DNA from: Euprymna scolopes
Lineage: Eukaryota > Mollusca > Cephalopoda > Sepiida > Sepiolidae
Assembly (NCBI GenBank): GCA_024364805.1
Contig: CM044515.1
Span: 43,605,048-43,651,840, forward strand
DNA length: 46,793 nucleotides
Direction of reading: 5' to 3'
The notes beneath the pieces were generated by a model. The model ran no database searches, was not told where the DNA came from, and saw only the letters and a list, made by a program, of their open reading frames with translations. Of this stretch, positions 43,601 through 45,129 are shown one piece after another; the stretch's first letter is position 1; every line of letters starts with the position of its first letter. The translations under genes and the position numbers were made by a program.

Positions 43601-44016
43601 TTAAGAGTCTTGCATCATACTTTTTAATATCTTTTCAAGCTGATCTACTGGTTGGTATTTATGTCATAACCATCCAATCATATTATTATGAGGAAGAACC
43701 CGGATGTACTCATGTTCATTACACCACTTACCCGTCAGATCACTATACTTTTTGTGGATCGACTTAAGCTTAATGGGATTTAATTCATTTTAAATCTATA
43801 TGAATAAAAATAAAAAATATGCTTATACAGTGGATCTATTTGCAAGATTTTACACTATTTTAAGGAGGTAGGCTGTTATAAATATGCGGTTACCTTTGTG
43901 GCCCATATTGACTGATCCAAAGGGTGGAAAAGCTTGAAACAGAAGCCATCTTTTTTGGAAGGTCTTTCAATTAGGCGACATGTGTTCAGTAAAATCGTTC
44001 CGATCCAATGGCCACT
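3770..44016 (-). CDS. OSBPL8: Oxysterol-binding protein-related protein 8/5, partial (16 exons, 5' end outside the window)
   Basis: Joined minus-strand exons, in transcript order: 43894-44016, 41470-41554, 40678-40875, 39268-39425, 38885-38956, 33921-34033, 31936-32017, 30391-30489, 30104-30200, 28265-28363, 25939-26036, 25191-25316, 22819-22919, 16970-17155, 10086-10360, 3770-4032. They sum to 2175 bases (724 residues plus stop) with all phases matching. Seen: half PH domain (p1-90), polar linker (about p91-205), ORD (about p206-545) with EQISHHPP at p309-316, the [15 protein letters not shown] block (p546-560), coiled coil (about p654-695) and a hydrophobic C-terminus (p705-724). Known of the family: ORP5 and ORP8 are anchored in the ER by a C-terminal helix, bind plasma-membrane phosphoinositides through the PH domain and exchange phosphatidylserine for PI4P. 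The tail anchor and the HRTPMV block point to the ORP5/8 branch, slightly nearer ORP8. Remembered human ORP8 is about 890 residues, so roughly 165 N-terminal residues are missing. Inference: this is the single invertebrate ORP5/8 gene. Confidence 0.95.
4118..4162. repeat. (GA)n microsatellite
   Basis: About 22 uninterrupted GA dinucleotides in the last intron, roughly 85 bases upstream of the terminal exon on the gene strand. Confidence 0.97.
4255..4560 (+). repeat. Dispersed repeat family R1, copy 1
   Basis: Aligns by eye along about 300 bases with 14655-14960. Shared words include TTAATAGTTTTCTCTAGGCTAC-like sequence, GTGTATCTCTATGCATAT and AAGTTGAAAATTTTAG. I do not recognise the family and see no terminal repeats. 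Two copies in one strand orientation, both intronic. Confidence 0.65.
4741..4945 (+). repeat. Dispersed repeat family R2, copy 1 (partial)
   Basis: Shares CTTCAAGTT..ATCTTCAAATATTTATTC and the following GTTTGGTTG-rich segment with 27980-28250, and more loosely with 10845-11260. Unknown family without visible coding capacity. Confidence 0.6.
5040..6465 (-). mobile_element. Jockey-like LINE fragment, reverse transcriptase, decayed
   Basis: Minus-strand translation from the high end shows [16 protein letters not shown], then YEFIKQLP (about 6170-6310), then [40 protein letters not shown] (5970-6130) and the RT active-site block LYVDE at 5581-5595, with E where YVDD is expected. Near 5218-5255 comes SHLTHNYLL, the segment that precedes the C-terminal zinc knuckle in Jockey/I-type elements, followed by a C-terminal segment to about 5040. 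Only some 330 bases separate the RT box from SHLTHNYLL, so the thumb and any RNase H region are deleted. Stops and frame changes are frequent. It is 5'-truncated with no endonuclease. Confidence 0.85.
6470..6921 (+). mobile_element. Helitron-type 3' end, non-autonomous (copy D)
   Basis: Ends in ACCAGGGAAACGCCAGGT followed by ACCCCTGCTAG and then T. The imperfect stem ACC.GG...CC.GGT just before a CTAG|T terminus is the usual Helitron 3' end. Inside, near 6839, is GGTTCGAGTC, which resembles a tRNA B box. The 5' end is not clear. The open frame across 6512-6802 is part of the repeat, and I know no protein like it. Confidence 0.6.
7071..7165. repeat. Tandem repeat, about 3 x 30 bp
   Basis: The unit GGCATCATCTTCTTTATGTT(TAAGGACATT) occurs as a 30-, a 27- and a 30-base copy plus 8 bases of a fourth. 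The middle copy lacks one CTT. Confidence 0.97.
7166..10085. other. Intron 15, unassigned part
   Basis: I see no host exon between 7166 and 10085 and no named repeat. The region 8160-8680 is less AT-rich than its surroundings and may be an old repeat. A 154-residue open frame at 8667-9131 is listed separately. Confidence 0.5.
8667..9131 (+). CDS. Longest unassigned open frame, 154 residues, probably not a gene
   Basis: The frame opens [13 protein letters not shown] and closes with hydrophobic residues ([18 protein letters not shown]). I recognise no domain or motif. It lies inside an intron on the opposite strand and has no evident splice sites, Kozak context or neighbouring exon. A frame this long without a stop is uncommon in such AT-rich DNA, so it is kept as a low-confidence item. 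The most likely explanations are chance or a remnant of an unrecognised element. Confidence 0.12.
   Translation: MFKFGQSKKPHMQVLGKNVLHFKQQINHLFLVLNRSCDFIWMKNSYVAAMTETTQLTLRLVLEFNNNFGPTQANDHNSTHSQLLCDIISIVSNSSCTRFLDSFEMCFTLDDVPHNHFRRLYLTMKESVSFSMVSTWSLFMVKSISFLLILISFN
10086..10360 (-). CDS. OSBPL8: OSBPL8-like exon 15: ORP5/8 tail and Ser/Arg-rich segment
   Basis: Starts [20 protein letters not shown], completing the family motif (A)D-x-RPWDP-x-ND-x-x-Q-x-E, followed by TRHRTPMV as in ORP8. The rest (about p578-637) is a basic and serine-rich tail with RARSLSSLD and a Gly/Ser patch ending DSDSSGSA. It has several possible phosphorylation sites and is probably disordered. Acceptor TTTCAG, donor GTAAGT, ends in phase 1. 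Confidence 0.95.
10760..10832. other. Assembly gap
   Basis: Run of N. Sequence on either side is intronic. Confidence 1.
10845..11260 (+). repeat. Dispersed repeat family R2, copy 2, with internal hairpin
   Basis: Shares the GTTTGGTTTGGTTGTCTTGTAG segment and the tail AATATCTTCAGACATCCTGA with 27980-28250. It carries an extra 40-base hairpin at 10976-11015 and a purine tract at 11070-11110. The open frame 11039-11260 is within the repeat. Confidence 0.6.
10976..11015. repeat. Hairpin, 18-base arms, 4-base loop
   Basis: CCTCCTCCATTGTAAAAC, loop ATGA, then GTTTTGCAATGGAGGAGG. The arms pair at 17 of 18 positions. Confidence 0.95.
11430..13350 (+). mobile_element. Gypsy-type LTR retrotransposon fossil (gag and possible protease region)
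   Basis: The plus strand between about 11650 and 12150 reads, in pieces, like the gag of invertebrate gypsy-type elements, with words such as [10 protein letters not shown] near 12007-12036 and a following helix-rich segment. A region near 12610-12850 may be the protease. No reverse transcriptase or integrase was recognised. The copy is old and clearly broken, with many breaks. No convincing pair of flanking LTRs was found. A possible LTR remnant follows at 13397-13680. Confidence 0.5.
13918..14626. mobile_element. hAT-like MITE, about 709 bp
   Basis: The right end on the minus strand reads CAGGGTTCGCACAACCTTG, followed by CCTTGAA/AAAGG-rich sequence. The left end reads CAGAGTTTGTAGATTTCCAA, a decayed match. 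CAGGG termini are typical of hAT elements. The bases TGTAAC occur just outside both ends, consistent with a decayed 8-bp target duplication. A 39-40-base inverted repeat lies inside (14244-14283 and 14311-14349). A second partial copy is at 38425-38735. No transposase is encoded. Confidence 0.5.
14244..14349. repeat. Internal inverted repeat of the hAT-like MITE
   Basis: The arms 14244-14283 and 14311-14349 share CCCTTTATCACAAAACTAT (one base fewer on the right) and a diverged outer part. The loop is 27 bases. Confidence 0.85.
14655..14960 (+). repeat. Dispersed repeat family R1, copy 2
   Basis: Second copy of the repeat at 4255-4560 in the same orientation. Both end in AAGTTGAAAATTTTAG(T/C). 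Confidence 0.65.
14990..15400 (-). mobile_element. LINE fragment, reverse transcriptase C-terminal part
   Basis: A 123-residue open frame (15006-15377) contains [20 protein letters not shown] and later [20 protein letters not shown]. This is the V-x-x-F-x-YLG ... RI-x-x-(A/G)-x-x-x-F pattern downstream of the RT active site in RTE-type LINEs. The RT core and 3' end are missing. Moderately decayed. Confidence 0.75.
15725..15940 (+). mobile_element. LINE 3' terminal coding fragment
   Basis: The plus strand reads [20 protein letters not shown] followed by an alternating Trp/Arg segment ending WRIISHVGS. This is the usual (G)RGRPRxxW ... W-R tail of RTE-type LINE ORF2. The orientation is opposite to the LINE piece just to its left, so they are separate insertions. 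Confidence 0.7.
16159..16701 (-). mobile_element. Internally deleted mariner transposon, 543 bp
   Basis: The terminal inverted repeats match over about 38 bases: CGAGAGTTATTCCAAAAGTA at the left and CAAGGGACGTTCAAAAAGTA at the right (minus). Both are followed by AAG(T/C)CTCCTATTTTTT. The element is flanked by TA at 16157-16158 and 16702-16703. On the minus strand the right half recalls the mariner N-terminal helix-turn-helix region ([10 protein letters not shown], later VDIS), and the left end reads [11 protein letters not shown], the mariner C-terminus. The catalytic DD-D core between them is deleted, and stops are present. Confidence 0.85.
16720..16800 (+). repeat. Possible tRNA-derived SINE remnant
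   Basis: AGTTCAAATCC near 16760 fits a Pol III B box. A box A upstream is not clear. Weak. Confidence 0.2.
16970..17155 (-). CDS. OSBPL8: OSBPL8-like exon 14: end of ORD
   Basis: Encodes [20 protein letters not shown], then [16 protein letters not shown] and a segment ending [16 protein letters not shown]. It matches the C-terminal helix of the ORD in ORP5/8 (LW..V..AI...D...AT..K..LE..QR). Acceptor TTTTTAG, donor GTAAGC, ends in phase 2. Confidence 0.97.
17654..17706. repeat. Perfect palindrome, 24-base arms, 5-base spacer
   Basis: Left arm ATTAGGTGAACTGCCTATTG + ATAT (17654-17677), spacer ATATT, and an exact reverse complement at 17683-17706. It can form a cruciform or RNA hairpin. It has no transcription-terminator context and lies mid-intron. 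Confidence 0.98.
18455..18550 (+). repeat. Dispersed repeat family R3, copy 1
   Basis: Core GCACCTGAAGAAGGCCGGAG, then TTACATC and a tail like ATGAGAACAGTAGTT. Related copies: 26325-26520 (-), 34545-34735 (-), 34740-34830 (+) and 41130-41340 (+). A possible tail-only copy lies near 39590-39690. Confidence 0.7.
18720..19382 (-). mobile_element. Helitron-like non-autonomous element, copy A
   Basis: The minus-strand 5' end is TCTCTACTATTATATAAA preceded by A, the usual Helitron TC start after A. It is followed by GTGTGAGAGTTTGTTCCCTA. The 3' end near 18720 corresponds to the CTAG|T end of copy C, but is decayed. Same family as 26868-27619 and 32860-33502. No Rep/helicase coding. Confidence 0.65.
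19498..19680 (+). repeat. Dispersed repeat family R4, copy 1
   Basis: GGTGTAGCAAACTAAGTGTT and about 150 following bases recur as the reverse complement at 28850-29010. Unknown family. Confidence 0.7.
19785..20480 (-). mobile_element. RTE-type LINE 3' ends, two tandem or nested decayed copies
   Basis: The minus strand of 20165-20480 shows the ORF2 tail pattern (LRGRLNVDG, then a [11 protein letters not shown]-like and CRTVEV-like stretch, broken by frame changes). 19885-20155 repeats the same words. The left end (TTTTACATGCTGGCATTTGT on plus) is the LINE 3' terminus, followed by a CATCATCATG microsatellite tail. The same end is at 44160. I associate this 3' end (TTTAACGTCC..TTTCCATGCTGGCATGGGTT in intact form) with cephalopod genomes. 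Confidence 0.65.
20481..20789. other. Intronic, nothing recognised
   Basis: AT-rich sequence between two LINE remnants, with no exon or repeat that I can name. Confidence 0.5.
20790..21125 (+). mobile_element. RTE-type LINE fragment, C-terminal part
   Basis: The plus strand reads [13 protein letters not shown] (with frame changes), WLGHAL near 20917, [20 protein letters not shown] and [10 protein letters not shown]. This is the W-L-G-H-V-L-R-M ... L-x-W-x-P-x-G-K-R-x-R-G-R-P ... W tail common in metazoan LINEs. Followed by unassigned, possibly 3' UTR sequence to about 21520. Confidence 0.8.
21740..22010 (-). mobile_element. Jockey/I-type LINE fragment with C-terminal zinc knuckle
   Basis: The minus strand reads [20 protein letters not shown], then [19 protein letters not shown]. 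This is the (G)HT-x-LTH-x-YLL-x-x-E-x-PPxCxxC...T-x-E-H-I-L-x-x-C motif near the ORF2 end. Possibly the same family as the LINE at 5040-6465, where the equivalent SHLTHNYLL is seen. Confidence 0.8.
22011..22818. other. Intronic, T-rich, nothing recognised
   Basis: Pyrimidine- and T-rich sequence between about 22390 and 22700 on the plus strand. The frame at 22145-22432 has no recognised similarity. Confidence 0.5.
22819..22919 (-). CDS. OSBPL8: OSBPL8-like exon 13: ORD, LFWN and ESEK segments
   Basis: Encodes [20 protein letters not shown], then [13 protein letters not shown]. It aligns with the ORP8 stretch EVFWNPTPDIKQWRL and onward to FESEKLW. Ends in phase 2 and gives Lys with the first base of the next exon. 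Acceptor CTTTTAG, donor GTAAGT. It is too short to show as a long open frame, so it was found by splicing logic and homology. Confidence 0.95.
22920..25190. other. Intron 12, nothing recognised
   Basis: AT-rich, no exon, no terminal repeats, no LINE motif. A slightly more GC-balanced stretch around 23380-23500 and 23850-24060 may be ancient repeat. Confidence 0.6.
25191..25316 (-). CDS. OSBPL8: OSBPL8-like exon 12: ORD core, EGHWD segment
   Basis: Encodes [20 protein letters not shown], then [20 protein letters not shown] and SE. The G-x-I-K-x-G and EGHWD-x-x-V-x-I-x-D-K motifs match ORP8. The length of 126 is divisible by three with phase 0 on both sides. Donor GTGGGT, acceptor TTATAG. Confidence 0.97.
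25317..25938. other. Intron 11, nothing recognised
   Basis: AT-rich intron without a visible element. The open frame 25817-26104 on the plus strand is the antisense of exon 11. Confidence 0.7.
25939..26036 (-). CDS. OSBPL8: OSBPL8-like exon 11: ORD core
   Basis: Encodes [20 protein letters not shown], then [12 protein letters not shown], the strand pair that precedes KPFLG in ORP5/8. Acceptor CTTACAG, donor GTAAGT. Starts in phase 1 and ends in phase 0. Confidence 0.96.
26282..26303. repeat. (GT)n microsatellite
   Basis: Eleven GT dinucleotides. Confidence 0.95.
26325..26520 (-). repeat. Dispersed repeat family R3, copy 2
   Basis: Reverse complement of the R3 core (TGTAAGCTCCGACCTTCTTC). 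Continues into AGCATGCTCTCATTCTGTCA, which also appears at 34690-34710. Confidence 0.7.
26525..26600 (-). repeat. Possible tRNA-derived SINE remnant
   Basis: The minus strand contains AGGTTCAATCCTC, a good Pol III B box. No convincing box A upstream, so this is a weak call. Confidence 0.25.
26868..27619 (+). mobile_element. Helitron-like non-autonomous element, copy B
   Basis: Starts with CTGCTATTATATAACA, a decayed TCTCTACTATTATATAAA, then GTGTGAGTTTGTTCC as in copies A and C. It ends near GTAATGTTGGAATTCCTAG|T at 27616-27619, matching the CTAG|T end of copy C. Shared internal words include CACAAGTGCATTTGA and CAGTAGGTTCT. No coding capacity. Confidence 0.65.
27980..28250 (+). repeat. Dispersed repeat family R2, copy 3
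   Basis: Contains ATCTTCAAATATTTATTCAT, GGTTTGGTTGGTTTGC and the tail TATCTTCAGACAGCCTGATT. Several overlapping open frames here (27956-28325) are repeat sequence, not genes. Its end abuts exon 10 of the OSBPL8-like gene. Confidence 0.65.
28265..28363 (-). CDS. OSBPL8: OSBPL8-like exon 10: ORD core
   Basis: Encodes [20 protein letters not shown], then [12 protein letters not shown], a near-perfect match to the MPYAHCKG region of ORP8. Its left end touches an old dispersed repeat that fills 27980-28250 of the next intron. Acceptor CTGCCAG, donor GTAAGA, phase 1 at both ends. Confidence 0.97.
28364..29084. other. Intron 9, left part: R4 repeat and AT-rich sequence
   Basis: A T run at 28449-28470 and the R4 copy at 28850-29010. 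No exon. Confidence 0.6.
28850..29010 (-). repeat. Dispersed repeat family R4, copy 2
   Basis: Reverse complement of 19498-19680. Shared words include TTTTTGCATTAAATACTAAT and ATACCATAA.ACTTAGTTTGC. Confidence 0.7.
29085..29230 (-). mobile_element. LINE 3' coding end with C2H2 finger
   Basis: The minus strand reads [20 protein letters not shown], then [10 protein letters not shown] and a stop shortly after. A C-x2-C-x-n-LKxH-x3-H finger at the ORF2 C-terminus is known from several LINE families. The remaining element is missing, and the ATCATTATAT-like tail fits a LINE 3' end. A host zinc-finger gene is unlikely, since there is a single finger, no exon borders and repeat surroundings. Confidence 0.6.
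29565..29640 (-). repeat. tRNA-derived SINE remnant candidate
   Basis: The minus strand begins GAGGGTTTGTTAGCTCAGTT, then GGTAAGATATCC. TTAGCTCAGTTGG is a perfect Pol III box A at the right distance from the 5' end of a tRNA-like unit. The B-box position reads AGGTTTAGTC and is decayed. The rest does not fold as an intact tRNA. Confidence 0.4.
29821..29844. other. Assembly gap
   Basis: Run of N in intron 9. Confidence 1.
30104..30200 (-). CDS. OSBPL8: OSBPL8-like exon 9: ORD fingerprint ISHHPP
   Basis: Begins [19 protein letters not shown] and completes the EQ(V/I)SHHPP signature of the whole ORP family. The two histidines, which contact the PI4P phosphate in structures of family members, are intact at p313-314. 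The end, [12 protein letters not shown], matches ORP8. Acceptor TTTCCAG, donor GTAAAC, ends in phase 1. Confidence 0.97.
30391..30489 (-). CDS. OSBPL8: OSBPL8-like exon 8: ORD core, NPIIGETF segment
   Basis: Encodes [20 protein letters not shown], then [13 protein letters not shown]. NPIxGE is one of the most conserved ORP segments and lines the PI4P head-group site. The exon ends with the EQ of the EQISHHPP fingerprint, so the signature is split by an intron of only 190 bases. Phase 0 at both ends, 99 bases. Confidence 0.97.
30721..30943. mobile_element. MITE with long terminal inverted repeats, 223 bp
   Basis: The left end ATTTTAACCTTGTTCCACAA and the right end, read on the minus strand, ATTTTGACTTCGTTCCACAA continue to match for about 75-80 bases. 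They share CATATGTGATCAGCTAGT. Only some 60 bases of GC-richer spacer separate the arms. No coding. The transposase superfamily is not clear from the ends. Confidence 0.8.
30944..31439. other. Intron 7, nothing recognised
   Basis: The frames at 31138-31389 on the minus strand are not supported by homology or splice logic. A short R3-like word (ACAAAGGTCGAAGACTATA) is at 31294-31315. Confidence 0.5.
31480..31770 (+). mobile_element. LINE 3' terminal fragment
   Basis: The plus strand has SHPFTVEV-like and [11 protein letters not shown]-like words around 31550-31680 (S-H-P-x-x-V-x-V-x-R...N-x-x-x-x-K-x-x-x-x-L), the closing part of many LINE ORF2s. Similar wording is at 46100-46230. Ends near ATAAAAATCAAA at 31770. 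Confidence 0.55.
31936..32017 (-). CDS. OSBPL8: OSBPL8-like exon 7: ORD core
   Basis: Encodes [20 protein letters not shown], then GFYKKPK. This is the conserved [11 protein letters not shown] helix of the ORD. The donor is GTATAT, weaker than the other donors in the gene. Acceptor TTTTTTAG. Confidence 0.96.
32018..32560. repeat. Interlocking inverted repeats in intron 6
   Basis: TTATTCACAATTGTGTACAT at about 32297 recurs as reverse complement near 32425-32455. ACAATTTTGAAAACAAAAT at about 32229 recurs as reverse complement near 32385-32405. Both pairs are diverged by a few bases. The order suggests an old fold-back element with a rearranged centre. Confidence 0.6.
32562..32604. repeat. (TA)n microsatellite
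   Basis: About 21 TA dinucleotides. Confidence 0.97.
32860..33502 (+). mobile_element. Helitron-like non-autonomous element, copy C
   Basis: Matches copies A and B along most of its length (GTGAGAGTTTGTTTTCTATG, ACACCCTTATACAGCCTAAC, CACAAGTGCATTTGAGAA). Ends TGGGCAATGTTGGGTCTCCC, then TGCTAG|T with CTAG at 33499-33502. The 5' TC end is decayed. Confidence 0.7.
33841..33910. repeat. (AAT/ACT)n trinucleotide repeat
   Basis: Imperfect TACTAC and TAATAA units just downstream of exon 6 on the gene strand. Confidence 0.9.
33921..34033 (-). CDS. OSBPL8: OSBPL8-like exon 6: ORD lid and first core segment
   Basis: Encodes [20 protein letters not shown], then [17 protein letters not shown]. This is almost identical to vertebrate ORP8. 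In human ORP5/8 the DLSKVVLP segment contains a leucine needed for phosphatidylserine binding, and the equivalent residues are present here. Acceptor TTTTAG, donor GTAAGT. Ends in phase 2. Confidence 0.97.
34034..34544. other. Intron 5, left part, nothing recognised
   Basis: AT-rich with A runs near 34082-34130. Diverged short inverted words around 34180-34430 (AATGTCATGTTTCAAAAATC and GATTTTTGAAATATGACATT) suggest an old fold-back element of about 250 bases. Confidence 0.45.
34545..34735 (-). repeat. Dispersed repeat family R3, copy 3
   Basis: The reverse-oriented core (GTAACCTTCAACCTTCTTTC) and ACTTGCTCTCATTCTGTCAG match copy 2. Confidence 0.65.
34740..34830 (+). repeat. Dispersed repeat family R3, copy 4, inverted next to copy 3
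   Basis: GCACTTGAAGAAGGCCGGGG, then TTACATTGAC. Lies head to head with copy 3, so the pair forms an inverted arrangement. Confidence 0.65.
34831..35565. other. Intron 5, nothing recognised
   Basis: Very AT-rich, with an A9T9-like block near 35421-35440 and no exon. The minus frame 35358-35549 is a homopolymer artefact. Confidence 0.55.
35571..36370. mobile_element. Nested fold-back (MITE-like) repeat cluster
   Basis: Four arms of one repeat. A forward arm starts at 35571 with GGGTAGTGTTTTCCATGT, and a second, truncated forward arm starts at about 35827 with GGGTAGTGTTTTCTGTGT. A reverse arm runs 35880-36119 and ends in ACATGGAAAACACTACCC. A second reverse arm without its end runs about 36165-36370. 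Shared internal words include CATAATATTGCG, GACAAAGGAGTATAA and AATATATTGATT. The left arm and 35880-36119 pair along about 240 bases. No coding capacity. Confidence 0.75.
36530..37120 (+). mobile_element. LINE 3' end (family L1x, copy 1): ORF2 C-terminus and 3' UTR with A tail
   Basis: The open frame at 36641-36988 ends [20 protein letters not shown], then a Y-N-x-x-x-x-K-x-x-V-N-K-F-L segment and a stop. (R/S)FFxRTAxLWNSLP is a very widely shared LINE ORF2 ending. The UTR includes CACTCATTAACCCTTATCCT and ends in an A run near 37110-37118. The same UTR words end the copy at 43065. Confidence 0.85.
37121..38420. other. Intron 5, no gene; C12 and (AT)n at 37584-37640
   Basis: Twelve C followed by about 22 AT dinucleotides at 37584-37640. 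Elsewhere AT-rich with no exon or named repeat. The frame 37702-37920 is unsupported. Confidence 0.6.
38425..38735 (+). mobile_element. hAT-like MITE, partial copy 2
   Basis: Matches the right half of 13918-14626. It begins in the internal hairpin arm (TTTGGTGATAAAGGGACGTA) and ends TCTGTACGAACCCTG at 38735. The left half is absent. Confidence 0.5.
38885..38956 (-). CDS. OSBPL8: OSBPL8-like exon 5: linker end and entry to ORD
   Basis: Encodes 24 residues, [17 protein letters not shown] followed by IWALLKQ. The last part corresponds to the L-W-x-L-L-K-Q segment that opens the lipid-binding domain of ORP5/8 (lid region). Acceptor TTTTTAG, donor GTAAGT, phase 0 on both sides. Confidence 0.92.
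38957..39267. other. Intron 4, 311 bases, nothing recognised
   Basis: Short AT-rich intron with a T run at 39127-39137 and no insertion visible. Confidence 0.8.
39268..39425 (-). CDS. OSBPL8: OSBPL8-like exon 4: acidic linker between PH and ORD
   Basis: Encodes p137-188, a strongly acidic low-complexity stretch with many Glu, Asp and Ser (for example [14 protein letters not shown]). It holds no recognisable domain. It is placed in the gene by its splice sites (acceptor TTTGAAG, donor GTAAGT), by phase agreement on both sides and by its position between PH and ORD. ORP8 proteins carry an acidic linker here, so the assignment is likely but rests less on sequence identity than the other exons. 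Confidence 0.87.
39426..40677. other. Intron 3, mostly unassigned
   Basis: 39590-39690 resembles the tail of family R3 (GAGAATAACATTGAAGATTA). There are G runs at 40010-40022 and short TA repeats near 40550. No exon, and the frames at 40404-40618 are unsupported. Confidence 0.55.
40678..40875 (-). CDS. OSBPL8: OSBPL8-like exon 3: PH terminal helix and start of linker
   Basis: Encodes [20 protein letters not shown], the amphipathic C-terminal helix of the PH domain with its conserved Trp. It then becomes a polar linker rich in Ser, Asp, Glu and Asn (p91-135). The linker is expected to be disordered and shows no catalytic motif. The length of 198 is divisible by three with phase 1 on both sides, so the exon could in principle be skipped, but that would remove the PH helix. 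Acceptor TTTGTAG, donor GTAAGT. Confidence 0.93.
41130..41340 (+). repeat. Dispersed repeat family R3, copy 5
   Basis: Contains CATGGATGACAAAATGAGAA, then CACCTAAAGAAGGTCCGAGG and TTGATATGAGAACAGTAGTT. It is the longest plus-strand copy and shows that the two segments of copies 2 and 3 belong together. Confidence 0.7.
41470..41554 (-). CDS. OSBPL8: OSBPL8-like exon 2: PH domain, last strands
   Basis: Encodes p42-69 and the first base of p70: [19 protein letters not shown], then IFRAPSESA. It matches the ORP8 segment that runs into the PH C-terminal helix. Acceptor TTTTTAG, donor GTAAT. It ends in phase 1 and joins GT of the next exon to make a glycine. Confidence 0.95.
41555..42589. other. 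Intron 1 (visible), left part, nothing recognised
   Basis: AT-rich. I see no exon and no element. Confidence 0.5.
42590..43065 (+). mobile_element. LINE 3' end (family L1x, copy 2)
   Basis: More decayed relative of 36530-37120. The frame 42542-42922 contains [20 protein letters not shown], matching the RTAHLWNS region out of register. The UTR CACTCATTAACCCTTATCCT is present, and it ends in a short A run near 43065. Same strand as copy 1. Confidence 0.75.
43080..43320 (-). mobile_element. RTE-type LINE fragment
   Basis: The minus strand reads [20 protein letters not shown], then [17 protein letters not shown]. This is the Y-S-x-C-V-R-S-x-x-L-Y-G-S-E-T-W ... RLxRNDxxMxRWxCGV segment of RTE ORF2. 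Decayed. Its boundary with copy 2 of L1x is at about 43070. Confidence 0.75.
43321..43893 (-). other. Unassigned sequence, possibly part of a LINE or transposase
   Basis: The minus strand has a quasi-open stretch around 43600-43730 ([16 protein letters not shown], then [11 protein letters not shown]) that I cannot place. It may continue the LINE to its left or belong to another element. There are no host exon signals other than exon 1 at 43894. Confidence 0.3.
43894..44016 (-). CDS. OSBPL8: OSBPL8-like exon 1 of 16 visible: C-terminal half of PH domain
   Basis: Encodes p1-41, starting [13 protein letters not shown] and ending SIWATK. The block [19 protein letters not shown] is nearly identical to vertebrate ORP8 as I remember it. 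The acceptor is GTTACAG at 44017 and the donor is GTAAC. Phase is 0 at both ends. The acceptor sits directly behind a run of about 40 T on the minus strand (44024-44061). The preceding exon, which should carry the first PH strands and a W..W motif, was not found between 44017 and 46793, so it lies beyond the window. Confidence 0.95.
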
Positions 44017-44022
44017 CTGTAA

Positions 44023-44023
<1 letters not shown>

Positions 44024-44061
<38 letters not shown>
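44024..44061. repeat. Poly(A) run adjoining the exon 1 acceptor
   Basis: About 38 A on the plus strand, that is, a T run on the gene strand directly before the acceptor GTTACAG. The imperfect run goes on to about 44080. Confidence 0.97.
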
Positions 44062-44063
<2 letters not shown>

Positions 44064-44159
44064 AAAAAAAGAAAAGAAAAAGTAAAATTTTTTTTTTTTT
44101 TTAATTAAAAGGTACTAATATGAATCACATAGAAAAATAAGACAAAATATTTTAAAATA

Positions 44160-44540
44160 TTCATCATCTTTGGTTTAACGTCAATTTTACATGCTGGCAT
44201 ATGCTGGATGCTTTTTAAAAACCGACTTCCAAACTAACATATCTCTGACCAGGTCTTCATTTATCCCTCTTTCAAGTCCATCCTTAATATATCCATGTTT
44301 TCCTTGGCCTTCCTCGGTCAATTAACTATAATATCCCAAGTGTTCTACAAACCCAAGATCTCTCATCCATTCTTTCAACACTGTCAAAGATTTCCTATTT
44401 TACACATCTCCATATTCAACTTAATCTTTCTCGGAGGTCATCAGATTTAAGCTGATCTCATTCTCATTTCTTTCCATATAATGCAGCCCTCACTAACCAG
44501 GTTTCACTTCCATACATCACAATACATACACATATCAATG
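44160..44540 (-). mobile_element. RTE-type LINE 3' end
   Basis: The minus strand reads VMYGSETWLVRAALYGKK, then LRERL, SVERMDERSWVCRT, DRGRPRKTW and a final SLEVGF segment with HPAYASM-like words. It then runs into a TTAAACCAAAGATGATGA microsatellite-like terminus. These are the standard RTE ORF2 tail blocks in order, with several stops and frame changes. Same terminus as 19785. Confidence 0.8.
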
Positions 44541-44624
44541 TATGCATGTAGACATGTGCGAATGTGTTACACTAACTCCATGAGTGTGCAGTGGTAGCCA
44601 TGTTGGATTCTTCGGTATTGTCAA

Positions 44625-44760
44625 TGCTAGAACCCATTAGCTCAATGGAAAGGTTGCAGATCAAAAGTGAAGTTTTATGGTCGATCTGAGCAATGTGAAG
44701 GAGTTGTCAGCTCCTCTTGTGGGTAAGGAAGAAAAAGAAAATCAGCACAAAGCTTAGAAA
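44625..44760 (+). repeat. Possible tRNA-derived SINE remnant
   Basis: CCATTAGCTCAATGG fits a Pol III box A. A box B is not clear (GGTCGATCTGAGC near 44679 is the best). Weak. Confidence 0.25.
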
Positions 44761-44919
44761 TTAAACAGATTCAAAATTGTTATTGTGGCTCATTGTAGTT
44801 GTAGCTGCCATTGTTGTTGAGCAGCAAGACAGGTTGGAATTGGCTTTTATAGTTGGTTTGGATACATCAGGAAGATTTGACGTAGAGGTCCACTTCTGTC
44901 AGATAGCCAAAGGGAGGAT

Positions 44920-45110
44920 GCAGTCTAAAGGACTGGAGGTGGTGGTTCAGCTGGAGGGTAGTGGATGTGTGGACAATCGTAGATGACATGCACTGCAATC
45001 TCCTCCCCAACACCACACTTCCTAGAGATGGTGTTGATCACCCTGTCAATTTTGGCGAGCCAATACTTCAATTCCAGGTGGTAAGCACTTTGCAGACAAC
45101 TCGGTGTCAC
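44920..45110 (-). mobile_element. Possible LINE C-terminal zinc-knuckle fragment
   Basis: The minus strand contains RKCGVGEEIAVHVIYDCPHI, which resembles the C-x-x-CG-x-x-EET-x-H-x-x-x-x-CP ending of LINE ORF2s. It is a short piece next to mariner sequence, so assignment is uncertain. Confidence 0.35.
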
Positions 45111-45129
45111 CTACTACTTTCTGCTTAGC

